The notes under the pieces: generated by a model
Databases searched by the model: none
Told to the model about the DNA's origin: nothing
What the model saw: only the letters and a program-made list of their open reading frames with translations
Position numbers and translations under genes: made by a program
Shown here: piece by piece, positions 24,058 to 36,469 of the stretch
How the letters are laid out: each line of letters begins with the position of its first letter
How positions within the stretch are numbered: the stretch's first letter is position 1
NCBI RefSeq assembly: GCF_032854445.1
Contig: NC_088300.1
Span: 67,492,984 to 67,556,983 of the forward strand
Length of the DNA stretch: 64,000 nt
DNA from: Liolophura sinensis
Lineage: Eukaryota; Mollusca; Polyplacophora; Chitonida; Chitonidae
Direction of reading: 5' to 3'

Positions 24058-24200
24058 ACTGGCAACAACCTGTAGATGGTCACTGCTTTCCTTCTGGCTC
24101 TGCCCGCCTTCTTCTCACCACAAGGCTGGTCGCCGCCGTATAAGTGAAATCTTCCTGAATTAAAAAAACACAACAACAATCAAATAAATAATAAATAAAT
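24058..24200 (+). mobile_element. SINE-A, 5'-truncated and degenerate
   Basis: GGCAACAACCTGTAGATGGT, GGCTGGTCGCCGCCGTATAA and AATCAAATAAATAATAAATA identify the 3' half of SINE-A. Confidence 0.75.
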
Positions 24201-24426
24201 AGTTACGCGCCTCTTTATAAATACGGCAGCCGAAAAGGAAAATGGAGAGCCCGGGGAAACCATCGACATTTGGTAAATAACTGATGAACATTCCAAACTG
24301 TAAATTAATATATATGCACACCATATTTGTGTAAGACTTGTAAGTGCTTTTCAACGAGCGTTAAACCGCGCAAATAGCCGCACGGCTGTGATCGACCAAT
24401 TAAGGCCCCTCGCAGACGCCGCGGAA

Positions 24427-24471
24427 CAGGGGGGGCTGGGGGGGGGGGGGGGGCTGAAGCCCCCCCACTTT
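24427..24471 (+). repeat. Homopolymeric G tract followed by C tract
   Basis: A run of G with a single CT interruption, then CTGAAG and CCCCCCC. It can form a G-quadruplex or a G/C hairpin. It may lie at the 5' edge of the hAT-type element, because AGCCCCCCCACTT recurs at 28145, beyond the transposase. Confidence 0.8.
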
Positions 24472-25064
24472 TTCCTAACCAAATGTTTTTTAAAAATGTC
24501 CACAAACATTCCAAGTTCAACGAAATTAAAATTTAGTTGCGGCATTATTATTCATCTGATATTTTACGGGGCCAGGGCCACATAGTCAGTACTGTACCGT
24601 AACGTTTAACATGACTCCATTTTCCACGGAGGCTTTGCGTCGCGATCTGATAAACAGTGGGATTGCAGAGGTACCGGATTTCGATACCGGTACGTTAAGA
24701 CAACAACACCAATCACTCTTTATCTCTCTTTTGAGCTTTAGTTTTCACGGAAGTAAACTATAAAGTTGGCATCATAACATGCAGGCCTCGCTCTTTTAAC
24801 AGAAAGCGTAACACTGATGATGCCATTTATCTAGTTTGAACTGTTTTTGTGCAAATAAGCATTTTCCTGGATGTATAGATGGCGCTGCAGGTCAAACCCC
24901 AAAAATACCTAGTGAAGTGTTCTGAGCCAAGGTGAACTTCAGAGGCGTTCCGGCAGCTATATGGTTGTATTACCCATACATGCAACTTTGACGTAGTCTA
25001 TGTCAGGTCTATAGATAGACTGAGTGTCTCAGTGTCGCTTTCAAAAACGCACCAACATTTAAAT

Positions 25065-27476
25065 ATGTCACAAAACGCAGGAGCAAAAAAAAAAAAAGCG
25101 AAGCTTACAGCCTGATATAGCTTCTTTTTTCGCCTCAAAATCACAGCGTGTTGACGAAATTCCGACACTCGCTGATGATGAGAGCCAGCCATGTACCTCA
25201 CACGGGCAAACTGCGGAGAAGACCGAGTCCACTACGGCCGGTGAGCTTTCAGAAACAACACCTGCCACCCAAAAATCTGGTCCTAATGCCGATAGTCCCC
25301 ATTCGTTGGATGGTATGGCTATGCGTGAGCCAGTCTCTACTTCGCCTAACCAGCCGTCAAATTTTAATTTCCCAAACAGGATGTTCGGGAAACAGCAGCG
25401 ATCTTTTCAACCTCAGTGGTTCAAAGCCTTTTCTTGGCTGCATTATCTGGAATATAATGACACTGTATTATGTCACACTTGTGTCACTGCTGACGAGCAG
25501 CGCAAACTTGGTAACGCCAAAAATGCCGAGAAGGCATTTCTCATAAATGGATTTTCCAACTGGAAAAAAGCCCTTGAAAAATTCCGTGATCATCAGAAAT
25601 CCCAGTGCCACAAACTAGCTGTTCAGAGCGTTGAGTTACCACAACAATGTGGAGATATCGGAGAGCGGTTGGATACTGCACTAGCAGCTGAAAAAAAGTG
25701 GAACCGCTCCATTTTAGTGAAGATTTTAGAGAACCTTAGGCTGATGGGGAGACAGGGGCTTTCACTGCAAGGCAGCACAGACGAAGACTCCAATTTTATA
25801 CAGATTTTGAAACTCAGGGCAATCGATGACCCATCTATTTTGAAATGGTTAGAAAAAAAAACTGGCAAATATACCTCCCATGATATCCAAAATGAGTTAC
25901 TCAAAATCATGGCCAACATCATAGTGAAAGATATTGCAACATCGATAAAGTCTGCTGGATTTTTCGCTATTCTCTCAGATGAATGCACAGATATATCAAA
26001 CAAGGAGCAATTAACAGTCTGTCTGAGGTGGATTGACAAAGCCTTAGAGCCACATGAAGACTTTGTCGGGTTTTACCACATCCCTAACATAAACGCAGAC
26101 ACTATTGTCGGCGCTATTAAAGACACCTTAACAAGACTGGATCTGTCTCTCAATAACTGCAGGGGGCAGTGCTACGATGCTGGGGGACCTATGGCCGGGT
26201 GGAAAATGGTGTGGCTGCTCAAATCAAGGCTCAATCAGTGAATGCACATTTCACTCACTGTCATGGGCACGCACTTAGTTTGGCCGTAAAGGATACAACT
26301 AGTGGCTGCAAGCTGCTACGCGATGCCATGGACACAACCAGAGAAATCTGTAAACTAATAAAGCTTTCTCCTAAACGCCAGGAAAAACTGGAACAACTCA
26401 AGGCCGAGATGCAACTGGACACACCTGGGCTCAAAGTTTTGTGTCCAACTGGATGGACAATCCGAGCTGAAAGTTACAAACGCATCCTAGAAAACTATGA
26501 TGCGCTTCAGTTAGAATGGGATGAATGTTTGGAGGGCAAACTAGATTCTGAAATGCGAGCCAGAATAATAGGCGTGAAGGCTCAAATGGAGAGTTTTGAT
26601 TATTTTTTTGCATTGAACTTGGGACAGAGGATATACAGTCATACTGACAATTTGTCCAAAACATTGCAGCAGGGCAAACTCTCGGCAGTAGATGGTCAGC
26701 GTAACGCAGAGCTTGTCGCTAGTGTTCTACAGAATATGAGAACTGATGACAATTTCAGTGCATTCTACGCTGTTGTCAACAGCAAAGCTACTGAGCACGA
26801 AATAGCTAAACCATCGCTACCAAGAAACCGGTCGGCCCCACGTAGATTTGAAGTTGGTGAAGGGGAAGCAACGTTTCCCAGAACATGCAAAGATCGATAC
26901 CGCAGGATATATTTTGAAGCGATTGACCTCTCTGTTAATGCTATCAAAAGCCGCTTTGAGCAGCCAGGGTTCAAGGCCTATGCAGAGATGGAGAGTCTGC
27001 TCATGAATTGCCTAAACGGAGAGGACTATGCGGCAGAGTTGGCTTTCGTTGAGAGTGAGTATAGTGGCGATATTGACCTCTTCCAATTTGAGTCCCAGCT
27101 GACACTGTTCAAGGCAATGTTGCCAAATGAGACTTACGCCTGTTTTCGAGATATCTACTCAGCTTATATTCAACTCAGCCTGAGGAATAAATGTTTGGTT
27201 TCAGAAGTTGAAGTTTTGATGAGACTCATTTTGGTCAATCCAGCCACCGATGCTGTGGGTGAAAGATCCTTTTCTACAGCCCGTCGCTTAAAGAGCTGGC
27301 TTAGATCGTCAATGAACCAGTGTCGATTCAACAATTTGGCAATTCTGACTGTCCACAAGGAGCGCACTGATGCCATAGATTTAGTATCCGTAGCTAATCA
27401 GTTCAGCTCCTTAAATGAGAATCGAGTAGCCACTTTTGGAACCTTCAAAAAGGAAGACTTTGACAGAGCTCATTAG
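25065..27476 (+). pseudogene. hAT-superfamily transposase (ZMYM1-like), frameshifted
   Basis: The likely start is ATG 25065 (MSQNAGAKKKK). Order of features: basic N-terminus with PDIASFF motif; TTF/ZMYM-type zinc finger (DTVLCHTCV, later FRDHQKSQCHKLA); DUF4371-like core with SDECTDISNKEQLTVCLRWI; CHGHALSLAV motif; C-terminal hAT dimerisation region (ATDAVGERSFSTARRLKSWL). Two breaks are visible. The A tract at 25085-25097 is one base out of frame between the start and PDIASFF. A second shift of one base lies around 26185-26215, just after GQCYD, so the core continues in the next frame (NGVAAQIK). Otherwise the frames are open to TAG at 27476. Terminal inverted repeats and an 8-bp target duplication could not be identified. 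A small ORF with a good donor at 24611-24693 might be an upstream exon. Confidence 0.88.
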
Positions 27477-28200
27477 GCCTAGATCTGCTGCGTAACCCAG
27501 ATGAGAATGGCGACTTTGAATTGTGACTCTAGTTTTAGGCTGTTATGGTGCTTGTTTTGGAGGAAACTCACAATATCAGCATGCTTGTCACCTAAGCTGT
27601 TCTCAGCACTTGCATATTTACCATTGAAATTCTTCAATCTCTATTTAGCGAATATACAGAACTGCCGTTTAAAAAGTTACCGTATATACCGATTAGTCAT
27701 TACAACCTTGTTGTGATGGTTGCTTGGTCGAATTAGGGTTTCCGTGTATTCAGCAATCTATTTCTGTCCTATATGATGGCGGGGAGACATTAGCCACTTT
27801 GTTGTTACCACCACAGGAGTTGTTACCACAGAGATATAGTCTCAGCGGTATATTCAAGTTACTGCCAACGTTAATGTTTGTAATAGTCGTTTTAATCAAT
27901 CTTAATGAAAGATTAAGATCCGAAATTTTGTAGTTCCTTAATTGTTTTCAAAATCCAACAACACCATTGGTGTTTCAAGTTATTGCAATTAAGTCACTTT
28001 TCTCGCTCATTCATCCTTCCCTTTTTAGCGCCGTAAATCGCCGAAATCGCGTCTCCGGCCATCTAGGGTTTCAGAGCTTCCGGGGCCTAGGCGGCCCCTG
28101 GACCCTCGCCTGTAGGGCAGGGATAATCGTCCCGGGCCTGCAGTTAGCCCCCCCACTTCTCAAATCGATCCGCGGGCCCTGCCTCGAGCAGTGAAAGTGG
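27477..28200. other. 3' flank of the hAT-type element
   Basis: No gene seen. It is GC-rich around 28080-28190 (GGCCTAGGCGGCCCCTGGAC, AGCCCCCCCACTT, ATCCGCGGGCCCTG) and could contain the 3' terminus of the transposon. Confidence 0.4.
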
Positions 28201-28221
28201 AAGGGTCAACAAATTCGCTGG

Positions 28222-28306
28222 CATAGATCGGGTTTGAACCTACACCTCATGTGTCCGAGCGACTAAAAGGCAAGTGCCAATTAACAACTAGACCACGGCT
28301 CATTCT
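28222..28306 (-). repeat. tRNA-like sequence (SINE head or tRNA pseudogene)
   Basis: Read on minus: GAGCCGTGGTCTAGTTGTTA (A-box-like), then GGTGTAGGTTCAAACCCGAT (B box GGTTCAAACCC). It does not fold into a clean cloverleaf by eye, so a genuine tRNA gene is unlikely. Confidence 0.4.
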
Positions 28307-28543
28307 AAGGGAAGGAAGAATGATGTGACGTTACTTACCTTCCACGGGGATGTTGATCAAGACGATAAATGTTTGTCACCAGCAAAATCCTGTGACATTC
28401 GACACGATTGGCTGGATAGTAAAGTCGATGTGATTGGTCGGTTTGCCGACAACCTGGATATGCAGATATGGGATTTCCTTCATAAACTGGTGGCAGTATG
28501 TAAGCGTCATTTAAGTGTCTTACTCGGCTGGCAATACAGCACC

Positions 28544-31500
28544 ATGTGGAAGTGGTGTTTGATATTCCACATTCTTCTTCAAGGAATTCAACAAGGTAAG
28601 TTTCCGTCATTGTATATGCTTTTAATTTATTGATTTATTTGATTGGTGTTGTAAGCCGTCGTCACGAACATTTCCCGTGTACGTCGATGGCCAACACTAT
28701 AGTGAGAGGAAATATAAACCGGGCAGGGAAACCAGAGAAAACCGACGACCATTCGCAGGCTGCAGAGAGACCTTCTCACGCATGACCGGAGAGGAAGTCA
28801 CCTTGAGCTGAACTCACAGCTGGTTTTCTATCACTTATTTTTATAGCTGGCTCGTTTTCTATATAGCCACCAATTTGATTTTATTATACAATAACTCTAT
28901 GGCCTTACATCATGTAGAAGGGTTTACACAAATTAATCCGTTAAATTTAACAGAAAGTCTGCTGTCTGAGTGATGTCGTAATGCAACCTGTTATTATAAC
29001 ACATTATTGTGTCATCTTAATCAGAATATCCTATTAGTCTAATAGAATCGTGATGTTGAATTAATAGAATATGTGTGTTATATTTAACAGAATAATCTGT
29101 TGAAATAACAGAATACATTCTAGCATCACTCAGGCAACAAACTTTTTGTTAAAATTAACAGAATTTTTGAGGGTGTTTGTATATGTAGTAGGCGCGCCAC
29201 AGCATAACCATTGACAGAATAATGGCTTAACTGTTCTCCAGAATAACAAATGAAGCGAGAATGCATGAGTTCTTGTGCAAAAATACCGACATGTTGCCCT
29301 CGCTACACCGACGTCTAAGTTCTCGGTAATTTAATACAGCCTTGTAACATTCCAGGACTATCTCTCGCGGCACTTTACAGAAGAAAATCGGAACTGGGGC
29401 ATTTCTCTCTACATCTCCTAACGATCTCAAAGCCCAGTGGCATACAGTGCGCAAGCGCATGCTCTCTGACTGACGGATGTTCCGTGATCAGTTTCTCTAA
29501 GAAGAAAAACTTCTGTGAATTATCAGCGGGAACAGGAGTGTTTGTTGTAGACACCGATTGGACAACTCTGATATTACGTACAAGAGAACAGCAAGAGTAT
29601 AATCAGACAGGAGTGTCTGCTGTGACGTCATCTGCCACTGAAATCTCACCATTGACGTCATCTACCATTGAAATATCACCAATGACTTCACGCTCCACTG
29701 AGTCACCTGTCACCTTGACCCCATTCTTAGAAACAGTTACTGCCACCTGGGGCACAGCTGTATCAACTATAACTATCCCTCACGATCTAGTTGTGAGGAA
29801 TCCTGGGGCCAGAGGAATCACATGTCCATACGGGTTCTCAACGACGACATCAGGCTATTGTTTTCAAGTGAATACAGATTTAAAGAATTTTAAAATGGCT
29901 TTTAAGGCTTGTGGAAATATGGGTGGATATTTGGCAGAGATATCAAGCAAAATTGAAAATATGGAACTGACAGACCTATTACAACAACGACGAACTGGTA
30001 GGTACAAATCATTTGTGTTATAGTGTAGTTAATAGGATAAATAAGCATAAAACAGATGACCATATGAATGCAGGGTTGGCTTGTTTCTTCGCTTGTGTTT
30101 TAAGGTCAATTGCAGTATCATGTCTGTCATATCACGACAGTGTCGCCTTACTAGAACGCGCCCTTACCAAGACACCACACAAGACACTGCAGCCCTGTCA
30201 CTGTAGACACTGACCCGAACAGTATAGTTGGCCTATCCTTCTATGCTGTGCTACTTTCACAAAACTTCGTAAATCAAATCAAAAAAAATAAATAAATGCA
30301 CTGAACGTATTGAGCTACTGTTCATATTTGCCCAAGTTCAAGTACCGAGCTGATTCACTTGGGTCCATATTTAACAAACGCCACAAGACTTGCGTCAACA
30401 ATTCAAGCGGAGCAACAATTAAAATGCTTTGCTCTATGCAGTTTGAAAATTTGTAAAATTTGTTCTTTATTGCAGAACAATGCACCGACCACAATTTGAG
30501 TTCTTTCTGCTCCGAGTGTGGCTGTTTAAGCACTTTGCAATTTATAACTTAAATCTTAAGTTGCTTGATAAATACGGATCCAGTAAGGTTTGCACTCTCT
30601 AGCGCTCTAGCGCGGCGTGATGACCCAGGAGCCCCTCACCAATGCAGTCACTGTGAGTTCGTCCAGCTCATGCTGGGTTCCAATCCGGCCGTACGTGGAA
30701 AGGTCAGTCAGCAACCTGCAGATGGTCATGGGTTTCCCCCGGGCTCTGCCCAGTTTCCTCCCACCATAATGCTGGTCGCCGTCGTATGAGTGAAACATTC
30801 TTGAGTACGGCGTAAAACACATATCAAATCAAATCAAATAAAAGAAGAAGTTGTAACGTCCTTGCTTGGCGTTCAGCATTAAGTGGATAGTGCAACAACT
30901 GGTTGACCCGTATCAGTATGATGGCTGGGGTGGGATGGCTTACTTGCCTTCTTTAAGTCGTCTCATTGAAGCAGCACTAGATAAAAGAGCGGTGGAAGTC
31001 CGTCCTGCAACAAGGAGGCACGTTACATGCACTCTAAGGATTCCTTCGTGGTCATATGACTGAAAAATTGTTAAGTACGACGTTAAATCCAAACACTCAC
31101 TCACTCACTCCTTACTTCTAAACCAGTGGCGTCTAATAAATTGCAGCTGATATCAATGTACTTTTTCAGATCTCATTACTTAAGTCATGGTGCTCGTGGG
31201 TGTGTCCGTTGTTACGTTTTAGGTTTATACATGAACGGTCGGAATAAAACCCTAAATGGGGGAAACGGACTACAGGACATATTTCACCGTATTATCGGAT
31301 TACACTTTCTGAATATATCTGAATATATAGATTCTAATGCTGATATTTGGCTGAGACCACTGCGGGTTTCGAACCAGCGACCTCAGTCAGGTCAGCAATA
31401 TATGTAGACCAACAGACCACTCGTCCAACAGGCGTTCCACACAGTAGAAGACAGTTGACCGGTAGACTTTACAGCGAACAAATATATTCATATTTTACCG

Positions 31501-32844
31501 GTTAGTGTGACCATTTACCAACTATCACACCATCGTCACTGCTCTGGCTTACTGTCTGTGCTGTAGCCTTTTATATTACACGTATGCCTTGTGTCTCGGT
31601 GACTACCCTAGGAAAATTCATACTTCTCAATAAGGATAATAGGTTTGGTGGTTATTTAAAAAGGCCCTCGCTTCTCAGATGCCCATTGTTAAAAGCAGAT
31701 GTTTTAATGAACAGATGCCATACCCTCTATACATGGACTTTATGACCAAATCAATACCCTAAACTTTACAACTCCCTTTCAGTAAATTCTTAACTCACAT
31801 ACATTTATCTGGCAGACCTGAGCACGGACGTCTTTATCGCCGGTACCGACGAGAGCGTGGAAGGGACGTGGAAGTGGCTGTCCGGAGCCCCATTCCTGGG
31901 TAAATATTACTGTATGAAGTAACTAGATTTGAAATATTTCATCTCAGTAATTTCAATCCAGAAATCCAAAAGGTACTGAATGAAGTTCAACGGAGACCGC
32001 TTGTCTTTTGCCAATATGACGTATATCACACATGGAAGAGTACACCAGTAGATCGCCTAAGATCGGTGGTTTACCACGGGCACTTCGGTTTTACAAGTGA
32101 CAAATTCTTTAGTACATGGCGTTAAAATGACACTCGACTAGATATGTATAACATCAATCAAATAAATAAACAAGTACACGCATGCTGTCTCACTTATTAC
32201 AAGTAAGCGAAGTATCCGAATCACTGCTCAAGCCCTCAACCGGCAAAACAATATCCCAAACCAAATTCGCAAACACCACTTTCATTACTAAAAACTTCAG
32301 TTTCGCACTTGTGAATACAAGTAAATGCAATTAAATCAAATACGATTATCCAGACTGAAACAACTACGTAGACACCCGGTTTCCTCCCACCATAATGCTG
32401 GTCGCCGTCGTATAAGTGAAATATTCTTGAGTACGGCGTAAAACCCGATAAAATAAATGAACAAATGGATAATGAATTTATTCTATCTCAGCTAGACACT
32501 ATAATAGGCTTGTTATCTAGGCTGGTGGAGTAGTGGATCTATCCGGACACCCTAATGTCGAATGAAAGATCGAATCTCACTCGCACCAGTTTTTCTAATC
32601 GTCGTGCGGAAACTTCTCAAGCGTCGACAGTCATATCCGAACTGATGTATTCGATTCTTTCAGACACAACCTTTCTAATGACTGTGTCTTTGTTTTTATC
32701 TTAACAGGTTGGATTAATAGCGCACCTAACAATTACGACAGCCAGGCGGATTGTCTGGCGTATTCGTACGTAAACGCTTGGCAGTGGTCAGACGTCATTT
32801 GTGCAGAAATAAACCACTACGTGTGCGAAGCTGACCCGATTTGA
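28544..32844 (+). CDS. Lectin gene B: secreted PAN/apple-like + C-type lectin-like protein, 304 aa
   Basis: Exons 28544-28595, 29356-29997, 31816-31899, 32708-32844 join in frame with GT-AG ends and phase 1 junctions. Exon 1: signal peptide MWKWCLIFHILLQGIQQ. Exon 2: PAN/apple-like module (residues about 19-95; IQCASACSLTDGCSVISFSK, FCELS), a short Ser/Thr-rich stalk (about 100-170, VTSSATEISPLTSS), then CTLD from Cys174. Exon 3 carries DVFIAGTD and GTWKWLSGAPF. Exon 4 carries GWINSAPNNYDSQADCLAYS, WQWSDVIC and HYVCEADPI. The CTLD has 131 residues, as in gene A. There is no EPN/QPD triplet. The stalk is about half as long as in gene A. A candidate AATAAA lies at 33436-33441. A and B arose by duplication and are both open throughout. 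Confidence 0.9.
28629..28825 (-). mobile_element. SINE-A, degenerate, in lectin B intron 1
   Basis: TTGATTGGTGTTGTAAGCCG then GACCGGAGAGGAAGTCACCT mark an old copy. The head region (right end) is largely lost. Confidence 0.7.
30594..30843 (+). mobile_element. SINE-A in lectin B intron 2
   Basis: Starts inside the head (GCGCTCTAGCGCGGCGTGAT) and runs to the tail AATCAAATCAAATAAAA. It directly abuts a SINE-B. Confidence 0.85.
30844..31112 (+). mobile_element. SINE-B, head-truncated, abutting SINE-A
   Basis: GAAGTTGTAACGTCCTTGCT to CACTCACTCACTCACTCC. It lacks the tRNA-like head of the 15793 copy, so the upstream SINE-A may have inserted at or near its 5' end. Confidence 0.8.
31285..31480 (-). 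mobile_element. Partial copy of the tRNA-containing MITE
   Basis: Related to 43847-44116 in reverse: GTATTATCGG and ATTACACTTTCTGAATAT at the left, then the tRNA-like core with GGTTCGAAACCCGCAGTGGT (minus) and a GTCTACCGGTCAACTGTCTT block. The outer inverted end on the right is not preserved. Confidence 0.7.
32375..32460 (+). mobile_element. SINE-A tail fragment
   Basis: CCCGGTTTCCTCCCACCATA through GTACGGCGTAAAACCCGATA: only the 3' third of the element. Confidence 0.85.
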
Positions 32845-32919
32845 GGGCACACGAATTTTTGTAATCGTCAATATAACCTCCTTCATTTATACAACTGAAC
32901 ATTCGTAATCTTTATTTAT

Positions 32920-33250
32920 TTATTGGCTTGTTGTTTTTTTTTACGCCTTGTTTTTTTTTACGCCATGGTCAAGAATGTTTCACTTTCACGGTCAGTTGTA
33001 TGAGACAAGGAAACCGAAATGCCAAGAGTAAATGCAACCAGCCTTTGTTATTTTACTGACTCACATACACATGCGCCATACTGGTGGAAGACAAGTGGAT
33101 TTCAACGAATGTTACACTGCGTAAAAAGCCACGTGAGCGGTGATGTTGCCTCACGGTGAACGCAGAGCAAATATCCTGTCCAAGGCCGGTTTTGAACCAC
33201 CCTTTTAGCGATTAAATGACAAACACATCTAACCACTGGACCGCTGTCCG
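32920..33250 (-). mobile_element. SINE-D copy, degenerate
   Basis: A T-rich tail with two ACGCC copies at 32930-32965, then TTTTACTGACTCACATACAC, GTGGAAGACAAGTGGATTTC, and a tRNA-like head on minus (CAGCGGTCCAGTGGTTAGAT, GGTGGTTCAAAACCGG). Confidence 0.6.
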
Positions 33251-33595
33251 CTCCAAGCTCAACCTGTAATGGCTTGTGTAAATATTATCAGTCTCCAGTA
33301 TGTACGATACACAAGTATCCCCGAAAATGCCAAGGCGATGCGAAAGTCATCGCACTTGAAATAATGGCTACACTTGTAAGATATGAAGCAATCTGTGTGA
33401 AACGTTTCGAAAGACCTGATCAAAGGAAAATGCAAAATAAAATGAAGTCATCATCATAATCAAACACCGAAACTATGCAGCTAAAATACTCTCGCCCTCT
33501 TTAATCTCCTTTTTAACAAAATTTGATGCTTTCAAATATTTGAAAATTTAAGTGAGTTTTATTGAACAAATATATTGCTGAGTGATGCCGCGCGT

Positions 33596-33715
33596 GTGAA
33601 GATCTGTCAGCAACGTGCGGATAGTTGTGGCTTCCCCACCTCCGGGCTCTGCTTGCTTTACTCCCACTATAACGCAGGCCGGCATCGTATAAGTGAAATA
33701 TTCTTGAGTGCGAGT
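33596..33715 (+). mobile_element. SINE-A fragment, degenerate
   Basis: GATCTGTCAGCAACGTGCGG through CATCGTATAAGTGAAATATT matches the 3' half of SINE-A. Confidence 0.75.
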
Positions 33716-35147
33716 GATTAACCAGAATTTGCCATTTGTAATTCCTCTCCGTATCCTGACCATACGGCTCCTAATTATCGGTGCCACACCATAACAGGAT
33801 AAGGCTTTTACTGCTTTACTGGCCTTCTTGGAAATAACATTTGGTCAATTTTTTTTCTGTTGTTAGGAGATTTAGAGCTATTGAGCTACTACAGTAAGTT
33901 CCTTATATCTCAGCAACTTATAGAGCGCACATTTTCATGTATATGTTGTCTGAGTTTCAAATGCTTCATCTTTCTATATTCGAGTTTGCTTGTGCTGTTT
34001 TTTGGCGACGCTTTTCAAAAGCGCTTGTTCTTTGTAAATGCCAGTGTCGTCGTCTGTGGAGCAGAAAGCTGTGGAGTTCATCCTATTGTAAGAACGTCGT
34101 AATCTTTATCATTATATTACCGAGAATCACGATCCAACATCCGTTGAAATTAAGAGCATGCTGTGTGGAGTAATTTGCACGGCTACCATTGTGATTCTTC
34201 TATCAAATAATTCCATCGATTATAAAAGGAGATAAAAAACGAAGCGCATTTTCCCGCCGCATGGTGACTCTGACCAAAGCCGGATGAAGCATTATTCTCT
34301 TGTCATACATGAGTATACTGCATTATCTGTTTGATTAAAAATCGTCATCGCCAAGGCGGGAATAAACAACTGCACTTTAGGCGGGAAGGTTCCCCGTTAA
34401 TGGGAACATAGTCAATGTCCTTTAGGTGCCATCTGCTATGTATGTTGCACAGAAAAGTTGGAGTTAAATCGTGTATGGGATCAATAATTGACTGAATTTG
34501 TCAGCCCACATATTGAGGTAACAAAAACTCTAGGTAGGTCTGCATTGTAGTGAAATAACCCTACAAAGCATACCGTTCAAAAGCTATCATGTCTTCCATA
34601 ACTACTCTACTCTATTGCGAATACCAAGCCCTTTGGAAACCCTGTTAACACAACAAGGTTTTGAGATACGCTTTTCAGTCACGGTTCTTGAGGGCCTATT
34701 TTTAATACAAAAGGAGAAGACTTCAGAATCGCGATTTTTCACTGCTAACCATCATATCAGATGATAATTGTGATGTTTCTGAAGCGAGAAATTAATAACA
34801 TTGAGAGTCCTGCCATGGAGACAAAAGAGCACAAACAATGCGATCAGATGAAGGTTTGTCACTTATTATAGGACATGTTGCGTCCTTTTCTCTGGACTCT
34901 CAGGAAATTGTGGGTTAGCTGCCCAGGAGAACGGCGGAGACAGCAAAGACGACAATTAATGTGGAGGGATTATCAAGCATAAGTATTCGCTTGTGTGTGC
35001 TGCGTACAGGACATTTGTAGCTATATAGTACACTGTTCATAGACGTGTGCGTATATACACTGATCAAATGTACACAGTTCAAATGTAGATTGTTCACAGG
35101 TTGAATGGTGTTTGATTGCTCTTGGAAGAAAATGCAAGCAAGGGAAA
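33716..35147. other. Intergenic stretch upstream of lectin gene C
   Basis: No supported gene. An 80-codon open frame at 33860-34102 has no domain and is probably chance. Confidence 0.4.
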
Positions 35148-36469
35148 ATGATGCTCAAGCTGAGTGTCGCATTTCAGCTGCTCCTCTTTTACAAACAGAA
35201 TGGTAAGACTAATATATTCCCATAGTGGTTTAATATGTAGACAAGGGCTCGCAATGAAATTAAGTGCAATTTTTGTCGATCTTACCTGCCTGAGCGGTGT
35301 AATAGAGAGATCGCACGAATTTACCGATGCCAAAACGAAATAAGGGAAATTATTCGAGACTGCAAGAAACGTTTCAATATGATCCATGCATCAGTACAAA
35401 ATCAACACAAATTAAGACTAAAGGTAGGCCTATTCAGAAAAAAATAGTGAGCCTGTGTTAAGAAACCATAAGCTCATATCTAGATACGAATTCATATCTT
35501 GACAAAACGATGACAGGCCTTTTAAGGGATACATAAAGAGGAACTATAAAACAAAGATTGTGTTACTATGCCATATGAAGAAAATTATGCCTAGGAATTT
35601 TTGTAAAAAAATTTCATACAAAAATTTTCAGATATTTTTATACCTGTTAATTACCCCTCTATATTATGCATATTTTCCGTCAACGGTCGGATTTCTTCAG
35701 AAACTATGTCATCATTTGGTCTTGCTCGGAACTCAGTGAACCTCCGCGTCCCTACACCCGCCGCGATTAGGCGTGTTCGCCACACAATTGTCCCCATTCG
35801 GCCAGGCCCATTCGGTCTGTCTACCACAGAGTTCTTTTTAAACAGGGATCGTCGTTGACGTCACAGCTGCAAGCTACTTAATTTCTGGACTAACTGTTGT
35901 GGCCTAAAGAAAAAAGTGTACTTTGAAGCCATTTTTACCCTCCAAAGTGCAAGTTAAAAAAATTTGTTTGTACTGTTATATGTTATTACACATGATAATC
36001 TGCAAATTAAGAAATAAAATAGAACCGCTTTATGTATCCTTCAATGTTACATATTGTTTTTTGCTACATACAGTACTTGTCCGTTGTGTTTTTGTCGTAA
36101 GTAATTCTCATGCTTGTTTCAGGAACTGCGCATATAGCATATTACAAGAGGAAACAGTCACACGGATACTTCACTGTTCCTCCTGAAAAAATCCACTTTC
36201 ATACAGTGCGCAAGCGCGTGCTCCCTAATTGACGGCTGTTCTTTGATAAGTTACTATAGGAACCAAAAGTTGTTCAAATTATCGACGCAAGAAGGAGAAT
36301 ATGTTGTAGATCCCGCGTGGACAACTCTGATATTACGTGCGCATGAACAGGGATTGGATGGTGAGGTTAGCACGAGTGTACTGAGGTCCCACGTCACTAA
36401 TACCACAACGGCGACTTCGAAAACCATGATGTCATCTCCCACAGATATAACAGATAAAACTACACGCTC

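Noticed and set aside
33860-34173. Two overlapping 78-80 aa ORFs rich in Phe, Leu and Cys
   Set aside because: Composition follows local T-richness, with no domain, splice support or conservation cue.
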